NCBI GenBank assembly: GCA_016930675.1
Contig: JAFGGG010000036.1
Span: 1-64,000, forward strand
Source: Spirochaetales bacterium
GTDB taxonomy: Bacteria > Spirochaetota > Spirochaetia > SZUA-6 > RPPD01
Direction: 5' to 3'
Length of the DNA stretch: 64,000 bases
Every line of letters starts with the position of its first letter. The first letter of the stretch is position 1. The notes beneath the pieces are model-generated. The model was not told the origin of the DNA, did no database searches, and worked only from the letters and a program-made list of their open reading frames with translations. The translations under genes and the position numbers were made by a program. Below, piece after piece: positions 57,014-64,000 of the stretch.

Positions 57014-58284
57014 TAAAAAACGAATTATTAAAAAATGGTATTCGAATTCTACTTGAACCGGTAGCCGGGGTAGATATTATTTCCATAGGATTTTGGTTTC
57101 TGCATGGCTCAAGGGATGAATTAGCTACAGAAGAAGGGTTTTCTCATTTTCTTGAGCATATGCTTTTTAAGGGTACGGACAAGCGTTCTACGGTTCAGAT
57201 TGCCCGCGAAATTGACAGGGTGGGCGGCGGGATTAATGCTTTTACCGAAAAAGAGGTAACATGTATCTACTGTACCGTACCCAAGGAACATTTTTATCTT
57301 GCGGTCGATGTGTTATGTGATATTGTGTTCCATTCCACTATTCCTGCCCATGAGCTGGAACGCGAAAAAATCGTTATCATGAATGAACTGGGGGCGAGTG
57401 ATGATGCTCCCGAAGAAAAATCATTTGATCTTTTTTTTAAGCAATTATGGAAAGATCACCCGCTGGCAAAAAAAATTATCGGCAGTACGCAAAGCTTAGA
57501 AAAAATAAATCGAGAACTGCTGATTGCCTTTTATAAACAGCATTTTACAAAACAAAATCTCATTATCGCGGTAAGCGGTGATTTTGATGAACGGAAAATG
57601 TTGGGGGTTTTCGAACAGCTGGATGGAGTGTGTTCGGGAGAGAATCTTCTCAATAAAAGAACTACGCCGCAACGGGTGATAAACAAGGATTTTGTCGCGG
57701 ATAGATTCGAGCAGGCCTATATTTATTTGGGAACATACTTAAGACCCGCGCGTACAATAAAGGATTATTATATTCAATTAATATTGAGTACCTGTTTCGG
57801 AGAATCCGTGAGTTCCAGGCTGTTCCAAGAAATGCGTGAAAAACAGGGATTGTGTTATAGTATCAGTACCAACCGCATTTATTTTTCGGATCTTGGTTTG
57901 TGGCTGATCTATGCCAATACCTTCCCTGAACTTATCCCTAAGCTTATTAATGGGGTTTATACGGAGTTGGCCGGGCTTTTCAGGACTCCGCTTAGCAAGC
58001 AGGAGATAGAAGACGCTAAGTGCCATATTCGCGGCACTCTCATTCTTTCTAAGCCTGATCTTGAGTTAAGGATGAAGCGGATTGCCCGCCAGTATATTAT
58101 TATGAAAGAACTACTTACTTATGAACAGTCTTTTGCCCTGTTGGATTCTATTACAGCAGCGGAAGTGGAAAATGAAATTCGCTATCTCAAGAACAATGCA
58201 GAATACAATCTGCTTGTGTTTGGATGCAAGGATGTAGTAAAATACCGGACATATAATTTTGCTTTAGAAAAAGCAGCCACCTGA
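57010..58284 (+). CDS. M16-family zinc metallopeptidase
   Basis: A 424-aa single-copy M16B peptidase of the processing-peptidase/PqqL type. The inverted zinc motif HxxEH is in GFSHFLEHMLFKGT, the third ligand region in VIMNELGASDD, and the C-terminal half carries the R/Y motif of the family (SSRLFQEMREKQGLCYSIST). There is no signal peptide, so a cytosolic role is expected. The start is TTG 57010, overlapping the pnp stop by four bases. The pnp-M16-dut order is common in spirochaetes and in Firmicutes. Confidence 0.94.
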   Translation: MIKNELLKNGIRILLEPVAGVDIISIGFWFLHGSRDELATEEGFSHFLEHMLFKGTDKRSTVQIAREIDRVGGGINAFTEKEVTCIYCTVPKEHFYLAVDVLCDIVFHSTIPAHELEREKIVIMNELGASDDAPEEKSFDLFFKQLWKDHPLAKKIIGSTQSLEKINRELLIAFYKQHFTKQNLIIAVSGDFDERKMLGVFEQLDGVCSGENLLNKRTTPQRVINKDFVADRFEQAYIYLGTYLRPARTIKDYYIQLILSTCFGESVSSRLFQEMREKQGLCYSISTNRIYFSDLGLWLIYANTFPELIPKLINGVYTELAGLFRTPLSKQEIEDAKCHIRGTLILSKPDLELRMKRIARQYIIMKELLTYEQSFALLDSITAAEVENEIRYLKNNAEYNLLVFGCKDVVKYRTYNFALEKAAT

Positions 58285-58346
58285 GGTGGAGATCAAATAT
58301 AGAATGTGAAAGATAAATATTCGCTTTTCGATAAAAGGAGTATGGT

Positions 58347-58784
58347 ATGCAGGAAATAGAGGTTCCCAGTCTGGCAAAACAAAACTTGCTTCCGGAATAT
58401 AAGTCCCCCGGTGCTGCCGGTGCGGATTTAAAAGCGGATATCCCAAAAGATCTGGTACTGAAACCCGGTACACGGAGACTTGTTCCTACCGGTATAAGCA
58501 TAGAACTTCCCCTTGGCTATGAAGCACAGGTTCGACCGCGCTCAGGTCTGGCCGTTCAGCATGGAGTGACCACTTTGAACAGTCCGGGTACCGTGGATTC
58601 CGATTATCGGGGTGAAATAAAAGTAATCCTCATTAATTTAGGTGATGAAGATTTCATAATAAAACCTGGTGATAGAATTGCCCAGCTTATTGTAGCCCCT
58701 GTGGTACGAGCACGGTTTAAACTTAGGTCTGAGCTAAATACAACTCATAGAAGCGCGGGAGGATTCGGCTCAACCGGAAGATAG
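58347..58784 (+). CDS. dut: dUTP diphosphatase
   Basis: Hydrolyses dUTP to dUMP, keeping uracil out of DNA. The 145-aa trimeric-type protein shows all five motifs: [49 protein letters not shown] and the P-loop-like C-terminus [18 protein letters not shown] precedes the ATG. Confidence 0.97.
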   Translation: MQEIEVPSLAKQNLLPEYKSPGAAGADLKADIPKDLVLKPGTRRLVPTGISIELPLGYEAQVRPRSGLAVQHGVTTLNSPGTVDSDYRGEIKVILINLGDEDFIIKPGDRIAQLIVAPVVRARFKLRSELNTTHRSAGGFGSTGR

Positions 58785-58796
58785 GATGACGGATTT

Positions 58797-58838
58797 ACTT
58801 CCGAAAAAGCCACCACCTATAATGGTGGTATGTTGATT
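58797..58838 (+). repeat. Short copy of the CTTCCGAAAAAGCC hairpin repeat
   Basis: ACTTCCGAAAAAGCC, then the hairpin ACCACCTATAATGGTGGT, then ATGTTGATT. Both ends match the ends of the 130-base element at 61384-61513, so this is an internally deleted or minimal copy. It lies between dut and lptF, 17 bases before the lptF ATG. Confidence 0.75.
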
Positions 58839-58855
58839 CTAACGGTGGAAGGAAG

Positions 58856-60160
58856 ATGCAGTTACTTAACAAAATAAAATCCCATTGGACCATCAATTTC
58901 TATCTGGTAAAAGAACTGAGCTTTTCGTTTCTAGTCTCTTTTTTGTTTTTTTTCTTTATTTTTTTTATTAATCAGCTTTTACTCATGGCAAACAATATTC
59001 TTTCCAAAAGAATTCCTATCGGTGACGTGCTGCTGATTATATTTTATGCGTTTCCGCTTATTTTACTTTTTGCCGTACCTTTCGGGGCTTTGGTGGGATC
59101 GCTGATGGCGGTAGCCCGCCTCTCATCGGATAATGAGATTCTGGCTTTACAGGCGTGCGGAGTATCACTAAGACGGATTTTTATTCCGCTTTTTATTTTA
59201 AGCATTATTCTTTCCCTGCTTTCATTTTTTATTAACGATTACTTAATTCCGGCCAGTTACCTCGAACATAAGAAACTCTATAATAAAATCCTTTATTCAA
59301 ATCCTCAGATTGAGCTTGAGCCTTACAGTGTCAAGCGATTTAAAAAAATTGAAACTACTATTGTAATCGGCGATGTCAAGCAGTCCGTAATTCATGATAT
59401 TGTTATCTTTGATAAGACCGAGAAAAACGAATCACGGATAATTACTGCGGATACGGCAATTGTGGAAGTCAATAAGGAACAGATTGATGTCATCTCTTTA
59501 CGTTTGGACAAGGTGTTTATTCAAATTATAGATCCCGCGGATCGCACTCAGTTTGAGTATTCTTTTTGTGACACCCTGATTTACAATATTCTGATCGCGG
59601 AATTCGATGTGGAGCCCGTACCCACCCCGCTGCAAAAGACCACCTATGATGTGTGGAAGATCGTTCAAAGCAAACGTAAAGAGGTTCAGGAACTGGAATA
59701 TAAAGAGGCGCGAAAAGCAAGCGAGATTCTTTACATGCTGGCCATGGAGATCAGGAAAACTCAGGACTATTTTTATCAATCGTCACACTGGGTAACAACA
59801 AGAAAAGCGGAATGCGAGCGCTTATGGGAAGATTATATAAGGCAAAAGACAAAAAAGATCTTCAATCGTGATCTGCAGCAGTATTCCCTTGAGCTGCACA
59901 GAAAATTCGCTTTTCCATTCGCCTGTATGTTTTTTATGATATTTGCTTTTCCCATAGGACTGATGGCGCGTTGGAGCGGCAGAATTGTAGGATTCGGTAT
60001 CGGTCTTGTGATCTCAGCGCTTTATTGGATATTGCTTGTGGTAGGGCATCACATCGGATTCAGAGAAAATTACCCGCCGGCCCTGGCCATGTGGCTGCCC
60101 AATTTTGTCGTGCTGTGTGTTGGGATGATCTTTTATCTCATAAGGATATTAAAAAAGTGA
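58856..60160 (+). CDS. lptF: LptF/LptG-family permease, first of pair
   Basis: Inner-membrane subunit of the ABC system that extracts envelope glycolipid (LPS in other diderms). The 434-aa protein has three N-terminal spans (residues about 20-120: FFFIFFINQLLLM, FAVPFGALVGSLMAVARLSSDNEI), a periplasmic beta-jellyroll, and three C-terminal spans (FAFPIGLMARWSGRIVGFGIGLVISA). A helical insertion of roughly 80 residues (VQELEYKEARKASEILYMLA and on) sits between jellyroll and C-terminal spans. GGAAGGAAG precedes the ATG. It overlaps lptG by four bases. The substrate in spirochaetes, most of which lack LPS, is unclear. Confidence 0.9.
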   Translation: MQLLNKIKSHWTINFYLVKELSFSFLVSFLFFFFIFFINQLLLMANNILSKRIPIGDVLLIIFYAFPLILLFAVPFGALVGSLMAVARLSSDNEILALQACGVSLRRIFIPLFILSIILSLLSFFINDYLIPASYLEHKKLYNKILYSNPQIELEPYSVKRFKKIETTIVIGDVKQSVIHDIVIFDKTEKNESRIITADTAIVEVNKEQIDVISLRLDKVFIQIIDPADRTQFEYSFCDTLIYNILIAEFDVEPVPTPLQKTTYDVWKIVQSKRKEVQELEYKEARKASEILYMLAMEIRKTQDYFYQSSHWVTTRKAECERLWEDYIRQKTKKIFNRDLQQYSLELHRKFAFPFACMFFMIFAFPIGLMARWSGRIVGFGIGLVISALYWILLVVGHHIGFRENYPPALAMWLPNFVVLCVGMIFYLIRILKK

Positions 60161-61239
60161 ATACCCTGCACTGGATGATCTTAAAGATTTTCGGAATTAT
60201 TTTTCTCATCACCCTGTTGTTTTTTATCCTCATCCTTGAGCTGGTAGATATTTTCGCTAATATCTGGCATTACATGGATAATGAGGTTTCCTTGGGCGAT
60301 ATACTTCTGGTTGTGGTATATTATCTCCCTAAATGCATTTCTTACGCCGTACCCATATCCATGCTTTTTGCCATCTCTTTTACCATGGGGACTCTTTATG
60401 CGAATAACGAACTAATTGCCATTTTCAATTCCGGAATAAGCTTGTTGAAGCTGGTGACGCCATTTTTGGTGTTGGGATTGATAGCCAGCATAGGAGTATT
60501 TTTTTTTGAAGACCAGATAGTAATGGAAACCGTGAAAGCAAAACGGGAACTGGAACAGGTGCTCTTAAAACGGCAAACCGCAACCTACAATCGCTCCAAT
60601 TTTAGTTTCAGAAATGAAGAAACACGTACTGTCTATAAAGTAGATTTTTATGATGACGCGAATCAGACAATGAAAGGCATCCTGCTGGTTCAAAAGGATG
60701 AAAACAAGAATTTTAAATTGAGTATTAAGGCGGTCAAAGCGGAATGGAACGGTGAACACTGGGTGCTGCATAACTGTCAGTTGTATAGTTGGAATCAGAC
60801 GGGTGATTTAATCGTGGTTAAGAATCAGCTTCAGTATGATGCAACGGATATGCAGCAGGAGCCAAAAACCTTTCGTGAATCCGGTGCAGAAATAGCGGAA
60901 ATGAGTTTTATTACGGCGGCCGATTGGATAGAAGATTTAAAAAAAGCCGGACTTCCTTACGTAAAGGCCTTGACCGACTTCTATAATAAATTTTCATATG
61001 CGCTGCGTACACTGATAGTTGTAATACTCGCCAGTTCGATCGGGGGTGCGTTTAAGAAAAATATCCTGCTTATGAGTCTTTTGAGTTCTCTCATCGCATC
61101 CGTCATCTTTTTTGTTTTTCAAATGGTTACCAATACCATGGCGCAAAACGGCTTTTTGCCTCCTTTTGCCGGAGCTTTTGTTCCTTTTTTTGTGTTTGTA
61201 ATTATTGGTTTTATATTGTTCAAACGCACGAGGACGTGA
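60157..61239 (+). CDS. lptG: LptF/LptG-family permease, second of pair
   Basis: A 360-aa partner of the preceding permease: membrane spans at about residues 10-35, 50-75 and 90-115 (CISYAVPISMLFAISFTMGTLYANNEL), a periplasmic jellyroll, and three C-terminal spans (TLIVVILASSIGGAFKKNILL). I start it at GTG 60157, which overlaps the lptF stop as GTGA; the frame is open 186 bases further upstream, but that part has no permease character. No lptB ATPase is in the window. Confidence 0.9.
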   Translation: MNTLHWMILKIFGIIFLITLLFFILILELVDIFANIWHYMDNEVSLGDILLVVVYYLPKCISYAVPISMLFAISFTMGTLYANNELIAIFNSGISLLKLVTPFLVLGLIASIGVFFFEDQIVMETVKAKRELEQVLLKRQTATYNRSNFSFRNEETRTVYKVDFYDDANQTMKGILLVQKDENKNFKLSIKAVKAEWNGEHWVLHNCQLYSWNQTGDLIVVKNQLQYDATDMQQEPKTFRESGAEIAEMSFITAADWIEDLKKAGLPYVKALTDFYNKFSYALRTLIVVILASSIGGAFKKNILLMSLLSSLIASVIFFVFQMVTNTMAQNGFLPPFAGAFVPFFVFVIIGFILFKRTRT

Positions 61240-61252
61240 GTATGATTTTTAT

Positions 61253-61369
61253 AACACGAAGGTATCGAAGTACACAGCAGCCATTAAATCTTCCAGATTT
61301 AATGGCGAGGAAGACGAAGGAATATGTTTTAGGCTCTTCGTGACATAGGTGTACTTCGTGGTGAAATTT
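61253..61369. repeat. CACGAAG-type inverted-repeat element
   Basis: The left end AACACGAAGGTATCGAAGTA runs into CAC; the right end GTGTACTTCGTGGTG is its imperfect inverse, with CGAAGTACAC matching perfectly. Inside is a perfect 11-bp hairpin, CCATTAAATCT-TCC-AGATTTAATGG (61281-61305). The arms resemble those of the rbfA-truB element. Confidence 0.65.
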
Positions 61370-61383
61370 AATTTTATAATTTG

Positions 61384-61513
61384 CTTCCGAAAAAGCCGCC
61401 ACCTATGGTGGTGGTTGAAAAGATGCTGACTGAGCGGTGGCTTTTTCTCCCACCTTGCACCCCTATGGGGTGCTCCCTCACATACCACCAGCTTGGCTGG
61501 TGGTATGTTGATT
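61384..61513 (+). repeat. 130-base three-hairpin repeat, long copy
   Basis: It starts CTTCCGAAAAAGCC and ends GGTGGTATGTTGATTT, the same termini as the short copy at 58.8 kb. Internal hairpins: CCACC-TAT-GGTGG near 61400; GCACCCC-TAT-GGGGTGC (61457-61473); and ATACCACCAGC-TTG-GCTGGTGGTAT (61482-61506, perfect 11-bp stem). It ends 12 bases before the tgt ATG, so it would sit in the mRNA leader. Confidence 0.8.
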
Positions 61514-61525
61514 TAAGGAACGTGA

Positions 61526-62644
61526 ATGTTTGCGATAACAAAGAACGACAAGTCTTCTCTGGCACGCACTGGAAAATTAAGCTTAGCCCATGGTGAAGTA
61601 ATAACTCCCGCTTTCATGCCCGTGGGTACCAATGCCACAGTTAAGGCTATAGAACTCACAACATTAGAGCAAATGGGATTCCGCCTCATCCTTTCAAATG
61701 CGTATCATCTCTATTTGCGTCCCGGAATGGAGGTTGTAAATTCTTTTCAGGGACTGCATAAGTTTATGGGCTGGCAGCACAATATTCTTACGGATTCAGG
61801 AGGTTTCCAGCTCTTTTCACTGGCGCCGTTTTGTAAAATAGAAGAGCAGGGTGTGTACTTCCGTTCGCATATAGACGGTTCTTATCACCGTTTAAGCCCC
61901 GAAGCAGTTGTGGACATCCAGCTTGGTTTAGGCAGTGATATCGCTATGCCTTTGGATGTATGTACTCCTGTCGGGATATCTGAGCGGGAAGCCCTGCAGG
62001 CAGTGCTTACAACCACCGCGTGGGCTAAGCGCAGTAAGGTGAGATGGCAGGGAGGAGTGCATAAAGCCGATACAGCCCTTTTCGGGATCATACAGGGGAA
62101 TTTTTTTAAAGCATTACGAAAAAGAAGCGCGGAAGAGCTAATTGAGCTGGATTTTGACGGCTACGCTATCGGGGGTCTGTCTGTCGGTGAAGAAACTAAG
62201 GTTTTTAATGAGTTTTTGGCTTGTTCGAGCTCATTACTGCCGCAAGATAAACCGCGCTATGTAATGGGGATCGGAACTCCTGAATATATTCTGGAAGCTA
62301 TCGGTCAGGGAATCGACCTCTTCGATTGTGTATTCCCCACCAGAACAGCACGCAATGCACTGGTTTTTACGCATTGCGGCCCGGTCAATTTACGTAATGA
62401 ACAATATAAGAATGATGTTACTGCGATTGATGCTGTCTGTGGTTGTGCTACCTGCCATACCTACAGCCGTGCTTATATGCGACATCTTTTTAAAAGCAAA
62501 GAGATCCTGGCTGCCATGCTTGCCACACGGCATAATATCTATTTTATACAAAACCTTATTATTCTTTGCCGCGAGGCAATTGCGCAAGGAAATTATTTAC
62601 AATTTAAAAAAAGATTCTTAACGGAATATACTCAAACAAGTTAA
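61526..62644 (+). CDS. tgt: tRNA-guanine transglycosylase
   Basis: Exchanges guanine 34 for preQ1 in tRNAs with GUN anticodons; QueA, encoded at 27.8 kb, acts next. The 372-aa protein has the active-site LTDSGGFQLFSL, the nucleophile Asp in LFDCVFPTRTARNA, GGLSVGE, and the zinc site CGCATCHTYSRAYMRHL. AAGGAACG precedes ATG 61526, immediately after the hairpin repeat. Confidence 0.97.
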   Translation: MFAITKNDKSSLARTGKLSLAHGEVITPAFMPVGTNATVKAIELTTLEQMGFRLILSNAYHLYLRPGMEVVNSFQGLHKFMGWQHNILTDSGGFQLFSLAPFCKIEEQGVYFRSHIDGSYHRLSPEAVVDIQLGLGSDIAMPLDVCTPVGISEREALQAVLTTTAWAKRSKVRWQGGVHKADTALFGIIQGNFFKALRKRSAEELIELDFDGYAIGGLSVGEETKVFNEFLACSSSLLPQDKPRYVMGIGTPEYILEAIGQGIDLFDCVFPTRTARNALVFTHCGPVNLRNEQYKNDVTAIDAVCGCATCHTYSRAYMRHLFKSKEILAAMLATRHNIYFIQNLIILCREAIAQGNYLQFKKRFLTEYTQTS

Positions 62645-62670
62645 AAAAAACAAAATGTGATACCTTTTAT

Positions 62671-62706
62671 TATATCGAACCCTAAATTATACCGAACACT
62701 TATAAT
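62671..62706 (+). promoter_or_regulatory. -10 box with upstream tandem repeats before the NlpC/P60 gene
   Basis: A perfect TATAAT (62701-62706) is preceded by two near-identical ten-mers, TATATCGAAC (62671-62680) and TATACCGAAC (62688-62697), whose starts are 17 bases apart. There is no good -35. The repeats could be regulator-binding sites. Confidence 0.4.
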
Positions 62707-62757
62707 AGAGGGCATAAAAAGTATTTTATCTGAATTCTAAAAGAGGAGGTAAGAGCG

Positions 62758-63528
62758 GTGAATTATGTTCGTGTTATATTGTGCATATTTATTTGCTGGA
62801 TGAGTTTTTCGCTCGCTGCCCAGAGTAAAGAAGCGGATCATGTTGAATGCATCTATCTGCAGGAATATATTGTACAAAAGGCACATGAGTATTTGGGTAC
62901 ACCCTACAGTTATGGCGATGAGAGCAAAGAAGGTACAGATTGTTCCGGACTTGTGTATGCGGTCTATAAAGATGTGATCGGAACAGCGCCCGAACGCTCT
63001 GTAACGGGACTCTATAATTCCGGTGACGAGGTAAAGGGTCCGCCCGTACCGGGAGATCTGGTGTTTTTTAATACTGTAGGCGGAATCTCACATGTGGGTA
63101 TTTATATCGGTGATAAAAAGTTTATTCATGCCGCATCCAAAGGCCCGAAGCTGGGGGTGATTATGTCGTCATTGGATGAGGAGTATTATAAAACCCGCTA
63201 TTTGGGAGCCAAGCGTCTGTTGGATTACGGAGCTCCGGTTGTGAAAGTTTTATTACCGGAGAACTCCTCATCCGCCAAACTTTATGCTCCGTTTACAGCA
63301 GGGATTCCACTTTATTTGTATATTATCAATAAACAGAACCCCATCGAATTCTTGACTGTAGAGGCGGTAAAGGGAAGTGAAGTAATGTTTTTAAAAAATA
63401 TTCGGGTAGACCGCGAAGTCCCGTATTCCCTGGTATGGTTTACGCCTGTACAGGGTGACTGGACCTTCATTTTAAAGAGTGAGCAGGGAAAGAAACTGTT
63501 CAGCCTGCAATTTACGGTTGAGGGGTAA
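62758..63528 (+). CDS. Secreted NlpC/P60 peptidoglycan hydrolase
   Basis: A 256-aa exported cysteine peptidase expected to cut cell-wall stem peptides. Signal peptide (VRVILCIFICWMSFSLAAQS), then the NlpC/P60 domain at about residues 35-155 with the catalytic Cys in GTDCSGLVYAVYK, the His in GISHVGIYIG and FIHA. The C-terminal 90 residues form a beta-rich domain that may bind wall or membrane. The start is GTG 62758 with GAGGAGG upstream. murJ follows, so the two are probably one transcription unit for cell-wall synthesis and turnover. Confidence 0.92.
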   Translation: MNYVRVILCIFICWMSFSLAAQSKEADHVECIYLQEYIVQKAHEYLGTPYSYGDESKEGTDCSGLVYAVYKDVIGTAPERSVTGLYNSGDEVKGPPVPGDLVFFNTVGGISHVGIYIGDKKFIHAASKGPKLGVIMSSLDEEYYKTRYLGAKRLLDYGAPVVKVLLPENSSSAKLYAPFTAGIPLYLYIINKQNPIEFLTVEAVKGSEVMFLKNIRVDREVPYSLVWFTPVQGDWTFILKSEQGKKLFSLQFTVEG

Positions 63529-64000
63529 GTATATTCTAAAAGAAAAAACTGTCCGTAAAAACTCCATTATCACAGTGGGAGTAATGATCTGTACTTTTAT
63601 TTCCAGAATTCTGGGATTTTTACGTATATTTGTTATTTCTCTGATTGTAGGCGGTAAAGGCGCTGCGGATGTTATTAATGGAGTATTTAACCTGCCCAAT
63701 AATTTGAGGAAGTTATTTGCCGAAGGGGCGCTTTCATCCGCTTATATTCCTACTCTTTCCAGTGCTGTTATAGAAGATGATTCAGGGGAGCGCCCCCGGG
63801 GAATAGCCAGGAATCTTATCTCCTTTTTACTTGTAATCCTTGTACCTCTGGTGATAGCCGCAGCTGTTTTTGCCCGACCTTTGGTGCATATCTTACTCCA
63901 TTTTGATGATCCCCATAAAATGGATATGGCTGTGGATCTATTTCGCTGGGTGTTCAGTTATATTTTGTTTATAAGCTTAAGCGCGGTGCTGATGGGGGCC
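63518..64000 (+). CDS. murJ: Lipid II flippase MurJ (MviN), 5' part only
   Basis: The first 161 codons are present; the gene runs off the window. The protein shows the family start: SRILGFLRIFVISLIVGG, then AADVINGVFNLPNNLRKLFAEGALSSAYIPTL split over the first two spans (the usual NLFRRLFAEGAF box), and a third span near ISFLLVILVPLVIAAAVFA. There is no ATG or GTG at the expected start. TTG 63518 lies inside the end of the NlpC gene; an ATT at 63533, seven bases after GAGGGG, is another option. The frame is certain, the first codon is not. Confidence 0.88.
   Translation, partial: MRGKYILKEKTVRKNSIITVGVMICTFISRILGFLRIFVISLIVGGKGAADVINGVFNLPNNLRKLFAEGALSSAYIPTLSSAVIEDDSGERPRGIARNLISFLLVILVPLVIAAAVFARPLVHILLHFDDPHKMDMAVDLFRWVFSYILFISLSAVLMGA

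Larger units (their letters stand above)
61240..61525. other. Intergenic region filled by two repeat elements
   Basis: The 286 bases between lptG and tgt hold no gene. They consist almost entirely of a CACGAAG-type inverted-repeat element (about 61253-61369) followed directly by the 130-base hairpin repeat (61384-61513). The rest is AT-rich spacer. A short ORF running out of the second repeat into tgt is a shadow. Confidence 0.8.

Noticed and set aside
59971-60156. N-terminal extension of lptG inside lptF
   Set aside because: The 62 extra residues have no membrane or permease character, whereas GTG 60157 forms the usual GTGA overlap and gives a normal LptG N-terminus.
61381-61596. 71-codon open frame running from the hairpin repeat into tgt
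   Set aside because: Encoded by the repeat and an out-of-frame part of tgt; no coding signal.
1-64000. CRISPR arrays, transposases, integrases, prophage or tRNA genes
   Set aside because: I looked for regularly spaced repeats, recombinase-type proteins and tRNA arms on both strands and saw none that hold up; the gene order is typical chromosomal housekeeping.

Overview
The window looks like chromosomal DNA of a free-living or host-associated spirochaete related to Treponema/Spirochaeta. Three things point there. First, a full-length homologue of the spirochaete-specific cytoplasmic filament protein CfpA (8768-10777) is followed by a lineage-restricted 328-aa protein and a pyruvate phosphate dikinase-like protein, an order I recall from Treponema pallidum. 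Second, the block tamB-bamA-skp-ruvX-mutS (34.2-45.4 kb) matches the treponemal arrangement. Third, the run rimP-nusA-infB-rbfA-truB-ribF-rpsO-pnp-M16 peptidase-dut-lptF-lptG-tgt-murJ (47.9-64 kb) also matches. Several lipoproteins have the loose, Cys-ending signal peptides typical of spirochaetes. These taxonomic statements rest on protein recognition and remembered gene order, not on a search.

Layout. 0.1-8.6 kb (minus strand): vWA membrane protein, a GlgD-like protein, DHH phosphoesterase NrnA, a lipoprotein, and B12-dependent ribonucleotide reductase NrdJ. 8.8-14.5 kb (plus): cfpA, the 328-aa protein, PPDK-like protein. 14.5-21.8 kb (minus): FGGY sugar kinase, a 183-aa unknown, a TPR protein, an ankyrin protein, tmRNA (ssrA), smpB, and a PEGA/FGE-sulfatase-domain membrane protein. 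21.9-28.8 kb (plus): two signal-peptidase-I-like proteins, hemW, then yebC-ruvC-ruvA-ruvB-queA. 28.8-31.4 kb (minus): GAF/HD-GYP protein, a membrane-anchored unknown and thymidylate kinase. 31.6-45.4 kb (plus, except a STAS gene): two CNNM/CorC-type CBS proteins, then the outer-membrane biogenesis block and mutS. 45.5-47.7 kb: CBM9-type lipoprotein, an unknown, comF. 47.9-64 kb (plus): the translation/RNA operon, M16 peptidase, dut, LptF/LptG, tgt, an NlpC/P60 protein and the start of murJ.

Most of the window is housekeeping, with genes packed in overlapping operons (ATGA, GTGA and TAATG junctions). There are no CRISPR arrays, transposases, prophage genes or tRNA genes that I can support. The unusual content is of two kinds. 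(i) Conserved enzymes that have lost defining residues: a PPDK with a degraded ATP-grasp half, a second signal peptidase with Ala in place of the catalytic Ser, a thymidylate kinase without the P-loop Lys, and a RibF without the flavokinase signature. CfpA carries an AT-hook-like basic tail and NusA a C-terminal zinc ribbon. (ii) Small structured repeats in intergenic regions at 52.6, 58.8, 61.25 and 61.4 kb. One of them has extended the rbfA reading frame, and two are a long and a short version of one hairpin-rich element. A promoter plus terminator-like hairpin before rimP suggests attenuation of the nusA-infB operon, and mutS appears to be leaderless.
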